The notes beneath the pieces were generated by a model that saw nothing but the letters and a program-made list of their open reading frames with translations, had not been told where the DNA came from and made no database searches. Position numbers and translations under genes: made by a program. A stretch of DNA of 52,056 bases from AB-629-J13 sp964518835 (GTDB lineage Bacteria > Fidelibacterota > Marinisomatia > Marinisomatales > AB-629-J13). Where the stretch lies: assembly GCA_964518835.1 (NCBI GenBank), contig CAZFKU010000004.1, forward strand, positions 1-52,056. Direction: 5' to 3'. Positions 7,950 to 17,474 of the stretch are shown here, in pieces. The first letter of the stretch is position 1; every line of letters begins with the position of its first letter.

Positions 7950-9052
7950 TAATAAAAATATGAATTGTTTATTTTTTCCAATTTTAAGTTGACCATTTTT
8001 GTTTTCCCATCTCTATAAATTTTAATCTTTATCCGATCACCTGACCGAATATCCTGGTCCAATATGACACTTTTTATATCTTGTGCACTGGTAATGTGGA
8101 CACCATTCACCGCCAGAATAATATCCGCAATTTTAATTCCTGCTTTATCTCCGGAGCTTCCTTCTTCAACTTCGACTACAATGACTCCCTCGACAAAAGG
8201 AAGATTCAGATAACGGGCAACCCGTTTATTTAGGGATTGAACCTGCAGTCCTGTGGAATAATTTCGGTCAATCCTTCCCTTATTTTTTAATTCTTCCGCA
8301 ATAGTTTTTGCCCGGTTAATTGGAATAGCAAAACTGATGCCGATAGATCCCTGAGAATAATTTGAACCGGTATAAATAAATGTATTGATTCCCACGATCT
8401 CACCTAATCCATTGACAAGAGGTCCGCCACTATTCCCGGGATTTATCGCCGCATCCGTCTGAATCATGTCCTGAAATATTTGTCCCGATTCCTGCTGACC
8501 AAAATCCATATTCAGAGCGCTGATGATCCCTGCAGTTGCCGTAGGTTGATCGCTGACATCAAATAGTCCGTATGGGTTGCCTAATGCAATTACCCACTCC
8601 CCGATGATCAAATCGTCCGAATTTCCCAATGTAGCGTAGGGAAAATTAGATCCAGCCATTTTTAATAAAGCTAAATCAGTGAATCTGTCCTTTCCTATGA
8701 TTTCCGATTCGTACTCTTCGCCTCCTGGAAGTGTAATGATAATTTTATGTGCATTTTCAATAACATGATAATTTGAGAGCACATATCCATCAGGACTTAT
8801 CACCACTCCTGAACCGGAACTTTTTACCTTTTGCCGATGAAGTTCGTAAGGAAAAAAGAACTCAAAGAAAGGATCGGAAAATGGAGATCTCCGGGAAATT
8901 TCTTTTAACTGAATCACATTTACACTTGCAACAGCTGGTGAAATTTTTTCGATTGCCCGGGTAATAGCATTTTGACGGGAATGATACAAATCCTCCTGAC
9001 CATTTATGATATTCCCCAAAAGGAATAATGGAACCAGAATTTTATTTATCAT
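7949..9052 (-). CDS. HtrA/DegP-type serine protease, one PDZ domain
   Basis: The protein has 367 residues: a signal peptide (about 1-18), a trypsin-like domain and one C-terminal PDZ domain (about 268-358). The catalytic triad is visible as H96 (NYHVIENA), D126 (DRFTDLALL) and S208 (NPGNSGGPLV). With a single PDZ it resembles DegS or short HtrA proteases more than two-PDZ DegP. It probably handles misfolded envelope proteins or acts as a stress sensor in the periplasm. Its start overlaps the end of truA by 11 bases, and psd follows directly. No sigma-E or RseA gene is nearby, so a DegS role is not supported by context. Confidence 0.93.
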   Translation of the reverse strand: MINKILVPLFLLGNIINGQEDLYHSRQNAITRAIEKISPAVASVNVIQLKEISRRSPFSDPFFEFFFPYELHRQKVKSSGSGVVISPDGYVLSNYHVIENAHKIIITLPGGEEYESEIIGKDRFTDLALLKMAGSNFPYATLGNSDDLIIGEWVIALGNPYGLFDVSDQPTATAGIISALNMDFGQQESGQIFQDMIQTDAAINPGNSGGPLVNGLGEIVGINTFIYTGSNYSQGSIGISFAIPINRAKTIAEELKNKGRIDRNYSTGLQVQSLNKRVARYLNLPFVEGVIVVEVEEGSSGDKAGIKIADIILAVNGVHITSAQDIKSVILDQDIRSGDRIKIKIYRDGKTKMVNLKLEKINNSYFY

Positions 9053-9776
9053 ATTCTATTTTTTCCAAAATAAGACCCTGGGGAGGTGCTTTATGCAATG
9101 CAACATTTTTTTGAGGGTTTGATAACAACTGAATAAAATCTTCTTCAGAATAATTCTTTTGAGCTACTGCCACCATTGTTCCTGTTAAATATCTAACCAT
9201 GTGGTGTAAAAAACGGTTCCCTGTGATAGTAAAAATTACCATTTTATTTTCTTTTGTCCATGCAGATTGAAAAATACTGCATTTCGAGTTTTTTAATTCT
9301 TCATTCCACTTTGAAAAGGATAAAAAGTCATGTGTTCCCCGCAGGATCTTGGATAAAGAATTCAATTTGTCAATATCTGGTTCCGGTAAAAACCAGCACT
9401 GATTTTTAAAAAGCGGATTCGTCCCGGTATAACATTGATATTTATATGTCCTGCGAACAGCAGAAAACCGAGCATGGAAATCCGATGGTACAACTTCACA
9501 TTCAATAACTGTAATATCTTCCGGACTTTTTGCATTCATGGCTCTCATCATTGTACATGTGTCTAAATCCGTTTTTAAATCAAAATGAGCAACTTGTCCC
9601 AATGCATGGACACCGGAATCCGTACGTCCGGCGGCGGTAATTTTGACTGGTTTTTCACCGTTGAAACTTCCTAGCAGTTCTTCCAGAACCGGTTGGATAG
9701 CTGGACCATTTTGTTGGGTTTGCCACCCGCAATACCGGGTTCCATCATATTGAATAGCTATTTTAAATCGAGGCAT
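9042..9776 (-). CDS. truA: tRNA pseudouridine(38-40) synthase TruA
   Basis: The protein has 244 residues, normal for TruA. The N-terminal FKIAIQYDGTRYCGWQ block and the catalytic motif AAGRTDSGVHALGQVAHF are both present, with Asp53 as the expected nucleophile. A second typical block, FLHHMVRYLTGTMV, lies at about residues 193-206. The enzyme isomerises uridines 38-40 in the anticodon stem-loop of many tRNAs. It sits 18 bases downstream of the DUF5683-like gene and overlaps the HtrA gene. Confidence 0.95.
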   Translation of the reverse strand: MPRFKIAIQYDGTRYCGWQTQQNGPAIQPVLEELLGSFNGEKPVKITAAGRTDSGVHALGQVAHFDLKTDLDTCTMMRAMNAKSPEDITVIECEVVPSDFHARFSAVRRTYKYQCYTGTNPLFKNQCWFLPEPDIDKLNSLSKILRGTHDFLSFSKWNEELKNSKCSIFQSAWTKENKMVIFTITGNRFLHHMVRYLTGTMVAVAQKNYSEEDFIQLLSNPQKNVALHKAPPQGLILEKIEYDK

Positions 9777-9794
9777 ATAAAATTAGTTTATAAA

Positions 9795-10442
9795 TCAAAA
9801 CGAAATGGAAAGATTAAAATAAATTTCATCCATTGAGATTTGAACCGGTCTGAAGGATAAATGGATTTCACTGCCAGAATGTTTCCGGCTTAGATACAAC
9901 GCATCAATTCCGGAAATAATGTGATTCAATACAATACCCCCAATGAAAAATTTTCCCATGAGTAATAACTTGTCACTGCGAACTCTTTTTGATTCAAATA
10001 TTTCTTGTTGGGAGTCTGAATCCCAATTCCAGTCCCACTGCGGGTCTTCATAAGCAGAAACGGCATCAAAATCTCTCCAACGTAGATGTTCTGTTATAAA
10101 ATCCTCACGACTGTCATAATTGCCAATATCAACCCAAAATTGACGTGGTTTTTCTCCGGGACTTATTTCGCCGTGTTCCCTTGCAATTGCCTCATAAGTA
10201 TTTTCTTCTAATTCAGCTCCTAAAAAACTTCCTCCCATCCCAATCCAAAGAAGTGTTTCGGTGACAACAAAAATTTTTCCTCTTTTTGGTTCGTTTAAGG
10301 AATATTCACCCCAACCGGGAATCATCAATGATCTCCAGACATAATGAGAAGTACTCTGCTCTCCATCCGTTTGTCCGGGTATTCCGGTGAATGGAACAAT
10401 TAAACTAAATATGAATAAATAGGTTATATTTTTTTTGACCAT
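9795..10442 (-). CDS. secreted protein, DUF5683-like, unknown function
   Basis: I chose the Met that begins MVKKNITYLF because a signal peptide follows at once and an AGGAA sequence lies upstream; a longer frame reaches 10484. This gives 215 residues. After the signal peptide comes a WRSLMIPGWGEYSLNEPKRG block, followed by a hydrophobic helix, similar to the IPGxGQ start of DUF5683 proteins from Bacteroidota. A middle section (about residues 95-145) is acidic and rich in tryptophan. A second hydrophobic segment with HIISGIDALYLSRK follows. The start overlaps the end of lnt by 19 bases. Its role is unknown; an envelope location is inferred. Confidence 0.65.
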   Translation of the reverse strand: MVKKNITYLFIFSLIVPFTGIPGQTDGEQSTSHYVWRSLMIPGWGEYSLNEPKRGKIFVVTETLLWIGMGGSFLGAELEENTYEAIAREHGEISPGEKPRQFWVDIGNYDSREDFITEHLRWRDFDAVSAYEDPQWDWNWDSDSQQEIFESKRVRSDKLLLMGKFFIGGIVLNHIISGIDALYLSRKHSGSEIHLSFRPVQISMDEIYFNLSISF

Positions 10443-11935
10443 GAAATTATTCCTGTACATAAAATAATAAATATTACACTGCATTTACCTAAAATATTTC
10501 CGAATTTTGTATAAATCGTTATTTTATTGGATAATGAAATATCCCCTTTAAATACCGCTCGTTCGCCTAACATTTTTTTTTCTAATATTTTTCCTGATGG
10601 TAAAATGATCCCGGAGATTCCTGTATTTGCACTTCTTACGATAGAACGCCGATTTTCAACGGCTCTCAATTTTGCAATTTCAAAATGTTGATAGGGTCCC
10701 GATGTTTTCCCAAGCCATCCGTCATTTGCCTGAACAGTTATAAATTCTGCTCCCTTCAATACAAATTTTCTAACGACTTCCGGTAAACTGGATTCATAAC
10801 AGATCAGATTTGAAAATGAAAAATTGTCAAATTGAAATAAAGTAAATTCTTTTCCTGCAGTAAAGTTCCCCTGACCAAAATTCAGATCATTTAGTTTAGG
10901 AAAATAACCAGATAATGGAACATATTCAGCGAAGGGTACTAATTTCACTTTATGATACATTTCAGGAGGTTCATGCGGTTGAAAAAAAATGGATCCATTG
11001 AAATAAAGAGGTTTTCCGTCCTCAGACTTTTCCCTGTCTATCGTTCCGGAAAATAAAGGTATTTTATTCATATTCACTTTTTCCTGAATTGGAGAACGGT
11101 CTTTTCCGGACAATCGTAAATAACTGGGTAAAGCGGTTTCCGGCCAGACGATCAAATCAGGTCCTAAATCCATCGCTTTATCCAGAAGTTGGTGCATGAG
11201 TTCGAACATTTGTTTTCGATTATCTCTTTCCCATTTTTCATTCGGATCTACAGATGGTTGTGTTACTGCCACATTTACGGAATTATCAACCGAATTATTA
11301 TCTAAATTGTTAATTTTCTGTAAACCAACCATCCAGAGAACAGAGACTATTCCAACAGCAGCAAGAGCATATTTCAATTTTCCGCTCTCAGACTCGTATG
11401 AGAAATACAATAGAACATTTAATATTAAAATCCAAAGTGAAATTCCAGAAGAACCCGTAACATCCAATAATTGGATCAGTGGTATAAATCTGGATTGAGT
11501 GAGAGCCAAATCTATCCATGGGAATCCTAAAGTCCCGAAACTTCTGATCCATTCCATTGCGATCCAAATCAGAGGAGAAAACCAGAGAAATACCTTTTTT
11601 TTCTGTAAAAATATGCAAAGAATTAATGTAAACAATCCCCAGAAAAGTGATAAATAAAAAACCGCACTAATAAGGGAAAGAAAAACAGGGAAAAATCCGG
11701 CTCCGCTGTTAAACCCAATCCAGTATAGGGTAATGAAATGAGCAGTAATTCCTCCTAAATAACCATATTTAAAGGCTTCTTTCAGATCGCATTCTTTCAA
11801 AGCAAGGAATAAGGGGATGAATCCAAACCAAGCCAGAAAACCAAGTGGCAGGGGCGGGTAAGATAGTCCGATGAGCACTCCGCTTAAAAGTGCAGGGAGT
11901 GATTTATGTTGACTGATGGTATTCAAAATACCCAA
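10424..11935 (-). CDS. lnt: apolipoprotein N-acyltransferase
   Basis: The protein has 503 residues: about six to seven N-terminal membrane helices (about 1-205), a periplasmic nitrilase-like domain (about 220-470) and a final C-terminal membrane helix. The catalytic triad expected for Lnt is visible: E266 (VWPETALP), K329 (YHKVKLVPFAEY) and C378 (LICYESSLPE). Lnt adds the third acyl chain to lipoproteins in the inner membrane, which implies an outer membrane and lipoprotein sorting. It lies 5 bases downstream of ruvX. Confidence 0.95.
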   Translation of the reverse strand: MGILNTISQHKSLPALLSGVLIGLSYPPLPLGFLAWFGFIPLFLALKECDLKEAFKYGYLGGITAHFITLYWIGFNSGAGFFPVFLSLISAVFYLSLFWGLFTLILCIFLQKKKVFLWFSPLIWIAMEWIRSFGTLGFPWIDLALTQSRFIPLIQLLDVTGSSGISLWILILNVLLYFSYESESGKLKYALAAVGIVSVLWMVGLQKINNLDNNSVDNSVNVAVTQPSVDPNEKWERDNRKQMFELMHQLLDKAMDLGPDLIVWPETALPSYLRLSGKDRSPIQEKVNMNKIPLFSGTIDREKSEDGKPLYFNGSIFFQPHEPPEMYHKVKLVPFAEYVPLSGYFPKLNDLNFGQGNFTAGKEFTLFQFDNFSFSNLICYESSLPEVVRKFVLKGAEFITVQANDGWLGKTSGPYQHFEIAKLRAVENRRSIVRSANTGISGIILPSGKILEKKMLGERAVFKGDISLSNKITIYTKFGNILGKCSVIFIILCTGIISWSKKI

Positions 11936-11940
11936 TCGAA

Positions 11941-12369
11941 TTATGGAACGTAAATAGATTTTTTCCGGTCAAGATAGTTTTGCAAAATAAGAGCAGCTGC
12001 AGTCTGATCGATAAGAGTTTTATTTTTTCCGGTATTTATATTTTGTTTTATAATTTCTTTTTTTGCGATAACTGTTGTTAATCTTTCATCTTCAAGGATT
12101 ACCCTGTAATTATTTTTTATTAATGAATCCGAAAATTCCCTCACTGACTTGGTTTGCTTTGTCTCTTTTCCATTCATCCCTAAAGGTAGTCCCAAAACAA
12201 TAGTCTCAATATCTAATTCCTTGACGATTTGATTAATGTTTTCCAGTAGGTTTTGGTTAGACTTATTTTTTATTGTTTTCAGAGGTGTAGCAATTATATG
12301 TAACGGATCCGACACTGCAAATCCGACCCGGCTTGAACCGTAATCTATGCTAAGAATTCTACCGTTCAT
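11941..12369 (-). CDS. ruvX: RuvX/YqgF family nuclease (putative pre-16S rRNA nuclease)
   Basis: The protein has 142 residues and shows the RNase H-like fold of YqgF proteins: LSIDYGSSRVGFAVSD at the N-terminus (Asp9 in the first catalytic position), IVLGLPLGMNG in the middle, LEDERLTT with the second acidic residue, and DQTAAALILQNYL at the end with the third. The family is implicated in maturation of the 16S rRNA 5' end and earlier was called a Holliday junction resolvase. It lies 13 bases downstream of the RelA/SpoT gene. Confidence 0.93.
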   Translation of the reverse strand: MNGRILSIDYGSSRVGFAVSDPLHIIATPLKTIKNKSNQNLLENINQIVKELDIETIVLGLPLGMNGKETKQTKSVREFSDSLIKNNYRVILEDERLTTVIAKKEIIKQNINTGKNKTLIDQTAAALILQNYLDRKKSIYVP

Positions 12370-12382
12370 TAAAAATGATGAA

Positions 12383-14581
12383 TTATCTGCCTACTCTCTC
12401 AATAGAATCTATCCCCTTCAGGCGGGATGCTTTTTTTATAATTCTATCCAACTGCCGGAGGTTTCGAACCTGGATAATCAACATCATTTTCGCCAATCCA
12501 TGTACCACTTTCAGATCAAGACTGGTAATATTGATATTCTGACCTGAAATGCACTCAGTTAATTCTTTTAATGTTCCTTTTCGATCCACTCCGGTTACTT
12601 TTAAACGGACATTAAAAAAATCTTTGCGACCCACATTCCATTCAACCGGTACGAGTCTATCCGATTCTTCCTGCAATAAGGGAAGACTCTTACATGAAGA
12701 TTGATGAACGGTAATTCCTCTTCCCCGTGTGATAAATCCTACCATTTCATCTCCGGGTATGGGATTGCAGCATTTTCCAAAATGAACCATTAAATCCGTG
12801 ATTCCCTGCAATTTGATACCCCCGGTTTTTGATCGGGCATCTTCAATAAATTTCCGGTTTGATTCAAATTCCTCGTCAGAAACTTCTATTTCATTTTTGG
12901 GTCTCATTTTTCGAATGATTTGCTTGACGGTTATTTTACCATTTCCTATGGCTTCCATTAAATCATCCTTAGATTTATATCCAAAATCTGAGTGGGATTT
13001 CTGCACTTTTTTTAACAAGGAGCTTAATTTATTTCTCCTCAGGGATTTTTCTAAAATCTCAGTTCCGATATGAATACATTCCTCCCTTCGAATAGATTTT
13101 AGATAACGGTTAATATGCGTACGAGCTTTGGATGTCACCACAAATTTTAACCACCCATAACTTGGTTTTTGGGTTGAAGAAGTCAAAATCTCTACTCTAT
13201 CTCCATTTTTCAGCACTGTGTTGAGAGGAACCACCTTATGATTTATTTTTGATCCTAAACAGTGGAGTCCAACTTGTGTATGAATTTGAAAAGCAAAATC
13301 AATGATTGTTGCATTCTTCGGTAATTGAACTAAATCACCTTTGGGTGTGAACACAAATATTTCGTCATCAAATAAGTCAATTTTTAACAGGTGCATAAAT
13401 TCATTGGGGTCTGCAGTTTCACTTTGCAGTATATCCGTTAATTCTCTCAGCCATTTAACATTTTTGTCTAAATCAGTGGAAGTATTTTTTCCTTCTTTAT
13501 ATCGCCAATGGGCAGCAACACCAATCTCGGCTGTTTTATCCATCTTGCGGGTGCGGATTTGAATTTCAACCATATTTCCATGAGGTCCAATCACTGTAGT
13601 ATGTATGGATTGATATCCATTCGATTTTGGAGTTGCGATAAAATCTTTAAATCTTTCCTGCACAGGGGAATACAACTGATGAATCAACCCAAGGATGAGA
13701 TAGCATTGTTCAAGTTCATCCACTAAAACCCGAATTGCATACAAGTCATAAATTTCTTCAAAAGTTTTATCTCTATTAATCATTTTTCCAAAAATTGAAA
13801 AAACGGATTTTGGTCTTCCGAATATCTCTGCATTTAAATCAAATTCCTTTAATTCCTTCTGAATGGGATTGATGACTTGATTTATTACTTTTGCTCTCTG
13901 CTTTTTTGTCGCTTTCAGTTTGGATTTAATTTCCTTATGTTTCTTAGGATGAAGCGTTTCCATGACCATATCTTCCAACTCCCATTTTACAGACGCCATC
14001 CCCAGACGATGAGCAAGAGGGATATAAACATCCCTAGTTTCCCTGGCTATTCGGTGTTGCTTCAATCGGCTCATATAATGAAGCGTTTTCATATTGTGAA
14101 GTCTGTCTGCAAATTTAATCATCACAACACGCAGATCCTGAGCAACCGATAACAGTAATTTCATAAAATTGCCTGCCTGTTTATCCTGCCTGCTTGAGAA
14201 TTCTATATGTCCTAATTTGGTCACACCGTCAACCATTTGCGCTACATCTTCACCAAATTGCTTTTTAATCTGGTCAATGGAAATATCTGAGTCTTCCACC
14301 GTATCATGGAGTAATCCGCCTATAATGGTGTTATGGTCCATTTTCCAGTCTGCCAGAATATTAGCGACACTTACGCAATGTTCAGAAAAATAAGGTTTTC
14401 CAGAGAGCCGTTTCTGACCGGAATGGCAAGACTTTCCAAACTCATAAGCCCTCCACAAAATTTGCTTGATCTCATCTTCAGAAAATGAAGCGGAGATGGG
14501 GATTTTATTGAAAAGTGTTGTAAAAGATTTTGGATAATCTCCCACGATTTGGGGGATTAGACGACTGAGTGCATTCGCCAT
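12383..14581 (-). CDS. bifunctional (p)ppGpp synthetase/hydrolase (Rel/SpoT type)
   Basis: The protein has 732 residues with full long-RSH layout. The HD hydrolase domain (about 45-200) has H68, H92-D93 and E97-D98 in LLHDTVEDSD, so hydrolase activity should be intact. The synthetase domain (about 230-375) has the GRPKSVFSIFGKM block and SNGYQSIHTTV. A TGS domain (about 405-465), a helical region with a Cys/His-rich segment (CCNPIPGDEMVGFI) and a C-terminal ACT domain (about 655-730) follow. It is probably the main stringent-response enzyme. Its start shares one base with the stop of dnaB. Confidence 0.94.
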   Translation of the reverse strand: MANALSRLIPQIVGDYPKSFTTLFNKIPISASFSEDEIKQILWRAYEFGKSCHSGQKRLSGKPYFSEHCVSVANILADWKMDHNTIIGGLLHDTVEDSDISIDQIKKQFGEDVAQMVDGVTKLGHIEFSSRQDKQAGNFMKLLLSVAQDLRVVMIKFADRLHNMKTLHYMSRLKQHRIARETRDVYIPLAHRLGMASVKWELEDMVMETLHPKKHKEIKSKLKATKKQRAKVINQVINPIQKELKEFDLNAEIFGRPKSVFSIFGKMINRDKTFEEIYDLYAIRVLVDELEQCYLILGLIHQLYSPVQERFKDFIATPKSNGYQSIHTTVIGPHGNMVEIQIRTRKMDKTAEIGVAAHWRYKEGKNTSTDLDKNVKWLRELTDILQSETADPNEFMHLLKIDLFDDEIFVFTPKGDLVQLPKNATIIDFAFQIHTQVGLHCLGSKINHKVVPLNTVLKNGDRVEILTSSTQKPSYGWLKFVVTSKARTHINRYLKSIRREECIHIGTEILEKSLRRNKLSSLLKKVQKSHSDFGYKSKDDLMEAIGNGKITVKQIIRKMRPKNEIEVSDEEFESNRKFIEDARSKTGGIKLQGITDLMVHFGKCCNPIPGDEMVGFITRGRGITVHQSSCKSLPLLQEESDRLVPVEWNVGRKDFFNVRLKVTGVDRKGTLKELTECISGQNINITSLDLKVVHGLAKMMLIIQVRNLRQLDRIIKKASRLKGIDSIERVGR

Positions 14582-15942
14582 TAAAAAGGTACCGGTACTT
14601 CTTCCTTGTGATAGGATAAATCTTTAAAACTGGTATATCGAGAGGTGAACGCTGCCATAACCGTCCGAACAGGGCCGTTTCTTTGTTTAGCGACAATGAT
14701 TTGAACTTTACCATCATCCTCCTCTTCCTGAGTATAAAGGTATGGTCGATACAGGAAAATGACTACATCTGCATCCTGTTCTATGGCACCGCTTTCCCGC
14801 AGATCCGACAGGAGCGGTATGCGGTTACTGCGATTTTCCACTGCCCTGGAAAGCTGGGAAAGTGCGATGACCGGAAGATTCAATTCCTTCGCCAATCCTT
14901 TTAAGGATCGGGATATACTCGAAATTTCCTGCTGACGACTTTCCGAATCAGGACCCTGCATTAATTGCAAATAATCCACAACAACAAGCCCAATGTCTTT
15001 CTCTGCTTTGATCCTTCGAGCTTTTGCCCGTAATTCCAACACAGAAATTCCCGGTGTATCATCGAGATAAATAGGCGCTTCAGCTAATATTCCTACGTTT
15101 GTGCTCAAATTTACCCACTGATTTTTGGGAAGATTCCCGGTACGAACCAGATGACTATCCACTCTAGCTTCGGTACAAAGTAGTCTCATAGCTAATTGGC
15201 TGTTCGCCATTTCAAGACTGAAAAAACCGACTCCTACATCATGATCAATACTTGCGTTTCGGGCAATATTTAGAGCTAGGGCAGTTTTTCCCATGGAAGG
15301 TCTGCCTGCAAGGACAATTAAATCCCCGGGATGAAATCCTGCAGTTACATCATCCAAATCAGTCAATCCCGAAGGAACCCCAATGACTCCACCTTCTTTG
15401 GATGCTATGGAATCCAGATGCTCAAATGATTCATGCAATATTCTATCAATGGGTTGGAACCCGCCTCTTAATCCTGATTGAGTAATGGAAAATATTGACT
15501 GCTCAACCCGATCTAAAATTTCCTCTGCTTTGCGTTGGTCATCATAAGCTTCATTGGATAATTCCTGTGCAACTTTAATTAACTGCCTCAATAAAGATTT
15601 TTCCAAAACGATTTTCGAATAGCTTTCAACATTTGCAGTTGTCGGAATGGATTCAACCAAACCAGTCAGAAAATAGGCTCCTCCCACCGATTCAAGGATT
15701 TTTTTCTTTTTAAGGATGTCCGATACAGAAATTGTATCAATTTGCTCATTATCATTGAACAATGAAACCATCGCAGAAAAAATCTTTTGATGTGCTATCT
15801 TGTAAAAATGGTCAGGTGTTAACCATTGAAGCGCCTTACTCACAGCTTCCCTGCTGGAAAGCATGGAACCCAGTACAGCCGCCTCCGCTTCCAAGGACTG
15901 AGGTGGTGCTTTTAAAAGAGTATTCTGGTTTTCTTTTGCCAT
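14581..15942 (-). CDS. dnaB: replicative DNA helicase DnaB
   Basis: The protein has 453 residues. The N-terminal helical domain begins with PPQSLEAEAAVLGSML. The RecA-like C-terminal domain has Walker A GRPSMGKTALAL at about residues 210-221, Walker B VVDYLQLMQ, and the arginine-containing DLRESGAIEQDADVVIFLYR block. There is no intein insertion, which often occurs at the P-loop in this family. DnaB unwinds DNA ahead of the replisome as a hexamer. It shares one base with the upstream uracil-DNA glycosylase gene. Confidence 0.96.
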   Translation of the reverse strand: MAKENQNTLLKAPPQSLEAEAAVLGSMLSSREAVSKALQWLTPDHFYKIAHQKIFSAMVSLFNDNEQIDTISVSDILKKKKILESVGGAYFLTGLVESIPTTANVESYSKIVLEKSLLRQLIKVAQELSNEAYDDQRKAEEILDRVEQSIFSITQSGLRGGFQPIDRILHESFEHLDSIASKEGGVIGVPSGLTDLDDVTAGFHPGDLIVLAGRPSMGKTALALNIARNASIDHDVGVGFFSLEMANSQLAMRLLCTEARVDSHLVRTGNLPKNQWVNLSTNVGILAEAPIYLDDTPGISVLELRAKARRIKAEKDIGLVVVDYLQLMQGPDSESRQQEISSISRSLKGLAKELNLPVIALSQLSRAVENRSNRIPLLSDLRESGAIEQDADVVIFLYRPYLYTQEEEDDGKVQIIVAKQRNGPVRTVMAAFTSRYTSFKDLSYHKEEVPVPF

Positions 15943-16628
15943 TAGCTTTTATTTCGAATGAAATCCTGGATAAATTGAAAGTCTTCCCAGGCAAATCTTT
16001 TTAAATTGGGATTACGTAACAAAGCAGCAGGGTGATAAGTTACCAGAAGAGGTGTTCCGTGATAATCATGCAATCTTCCTCTCATGGATTTGAGAGGTTC
16101 ATTAATTCGTAACAATGTTGTTCCGGAAATTCTACCCAATGCAACAATGAGCTTTGGTTTGATCAAATTGATCTGATGCAGAAGATAAGGTTCGCATTTT
16201 TCCACTTCGTCCGGTAGTGGATCTCGGTTTTGCGGAGGTCTGCATTTTAACACATTGCAGATATACACATTTTTATGACGGGTCATTTTGATTGCGGATA
16301 ATATTTTATCGAGCAATTTTCCTGCTCTCCCCACAAATGGTTCTCCTTTCAGGTCTTCTTCCTTTCCAGGTGCTTCCCCAACAAACATCAGATCCGCATG
16401 GGGATCACCAACACCAAATACAAATTTATTCCTGAGTCGTCCTAAATTACATTCCTGACATGTGGAAATAGAATTTCCAAATTCATCCAACCGGGGAGAG
16501 AAAGAATGACCTGAATGTGTACTTCCTGATCCGTTTTTGGGTAAACATCCATACAATGAAGAACCGAAAAGACCTTTAGTCTGTTCTAAAAAACGGACAG
16601 TATCCTTTTCCAGTTTGGAATTCGTCAA
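15942..16628 (-). CDS. family 4 uracil-DNA glycosylase (Fe-S type)
   Basis: The protein has 228 residues. Four cysteines fit the [4Fe-4S] pattern of family 4 enzymes: C57-x2-C60 and C129-x15-C145. Motif A reads FVGEAPGKEEDLKGEPFVGR (about 82-101), and the C-terminal motif YHPAALLRNP is near residue 195. The first 50 residues are extra compared with compact thermophilic homologues. These enzymes remove uracil formed by cytosine deamination. The gene lies between rpoZ (2 bases away) and dnaB. Confidence 0.93.
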   Translation of the reverse strand: MTNSKLEKDTVRFLEQTKGLFGSSLYGCLPKNGSGSTHSGHSFSPRLDEFGNSISTCQECNLGRLRNKFVFGVGDPHADLMFVGEAPGKEEDLKGEPFVGRAGKLLDKILSAIKMTRHKNVYICNVLKCRPPQNRDPLPDEVEKCEPYLLHQINLIKPKLIVALGRISGTTLLRINEPLKSMRGRLHDYHGTPLLVTYHPAALLRNPNLKRFAWEDFQFIQDFIRNKS

Positions 16629-16630
16629 TG

Positions 16631-16909
16631 TCAGCTGACTTCCTCTTTCACTGACTTACTCCAATCCAAATCACCGCTTAAAAATTCCTCTACAGCAACG
16701 CTGGATGGTTTATCTGAATGAATAATTGATTCCTTTTCAGGGATTTCATCTAATACACCCAATTCCTCTTCGGTGTTTTCATGCAACATTTTTTCCACCA
16801 GTCTGTCATGCAAAACCTGACGTGCCCGGTGAGAAATAACCACAACTGCTTCGTAAATATTCTTTGTTTTGGATTCAAGCTCTTTAAAAGAGATCGATTT
16901 AATATTCAT
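16631..16909 (-). CDS. rpoZ: RNA polymerase omega subunit
   Basis: The protein has 92 residues. The RpoZ/Rpb6-like core is visible at about residues 16-45 (KNIYEAVVVISHRARQVL), including the NxYExVxxxxxRARQ pattern. The C-terminal half is acidic and variable. Omega helps assembly and stability of the beta-prime subunit and can take part in ppGpp binding. The start overlaps the end of gmk by 11 bases, and the gmk-rpoZ pairing is common in bacteria. Confidence 0.88.
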   Translation of the reverse strand: MNIKSISFKELESKTKNIYEAVVVISHRARQVLHDRLVEKMLHENTEEELGVLDEIPEKESIIHSDKPSSVAVEEFLSGDLDWSKSVKEEVS

Positions 16910-17474
16910 GTATTTTTCCTTTTAGTTCTGTTAAAATAATATGTTTTAATTCTTTTATTGCTGTGTCCAGATCATCGTTAATTAAACTGACATCAAACAT
17001 TTTTCCATATTCCAGTTCCATATGAATACGGGTTAATCTTTTTTTAATCAGTGCTTTATCATCTGTTCCCCTATTTTCCAATCTCAATCGTAAGGCGTCT
17101 TCATTCGGAGGTTTCACAAAGATAGAAAGCGTTTGTTCAGGATATAATTTTTTAATAGCCATGGCTCCTTTTACATCCAATTCCAACAACAATGGATTTC
17201 CCTTTATCATTGAGTCTTTCAAAGAAGTTTTCAGCGTACCGTAAAAATGACCATGTACATCTTCGTATTCAGCGAGTTGTCCTTTATCAATCATGAATTG
17301 AAATTCAGAATGACTGATAAAATGATAATCCACTCCATCAATTTCATTTTCTCTCTGAGGTCTGGTCGTATATGAAACTGAAAAAGACAGATCAGGAATT
17401 TCCTTGAGAATCGCTTTACATAAAGTAGATTTCCCTGTACCGGAAGGAGCAGATATGGTGAATATCAACTTCAT
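16899..17474 (-). CDS. gmk: guanylate kinase
   Basis: The protein has 191 residues, normal length. The P-loop SAPSGTGKST occupies residues 8-17, followed by the GMP-binding segment SYTTRPQRENEIDGVDYHFI and the lid region RLENRGTDDKALIKKRL. The enzyme phosphorylates GMP to GDP. The start overlaps the end of the YicC gene by 4 bases. The yicC-gmk-rpoZ order is a well-known conserved string. Confidence 0.96.
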   Translation of the reverse strand: MKLIFTISAPSGTGKSTLCKAILKEIPDLSFSVSYTTRPQRENEIDGVDYHFISHSEFQFMIDKGQLAEYEDVHGHFYGTLKTSLKDSMIKGNPLLLELDVKGAMAIKKLYPEQTLSIFVKPPNEDALRLRLENRGTDDKALIKKRLTRIHMELEYGKMFDVSLINDDLDTAIKELKHIILTELKGKIHEY

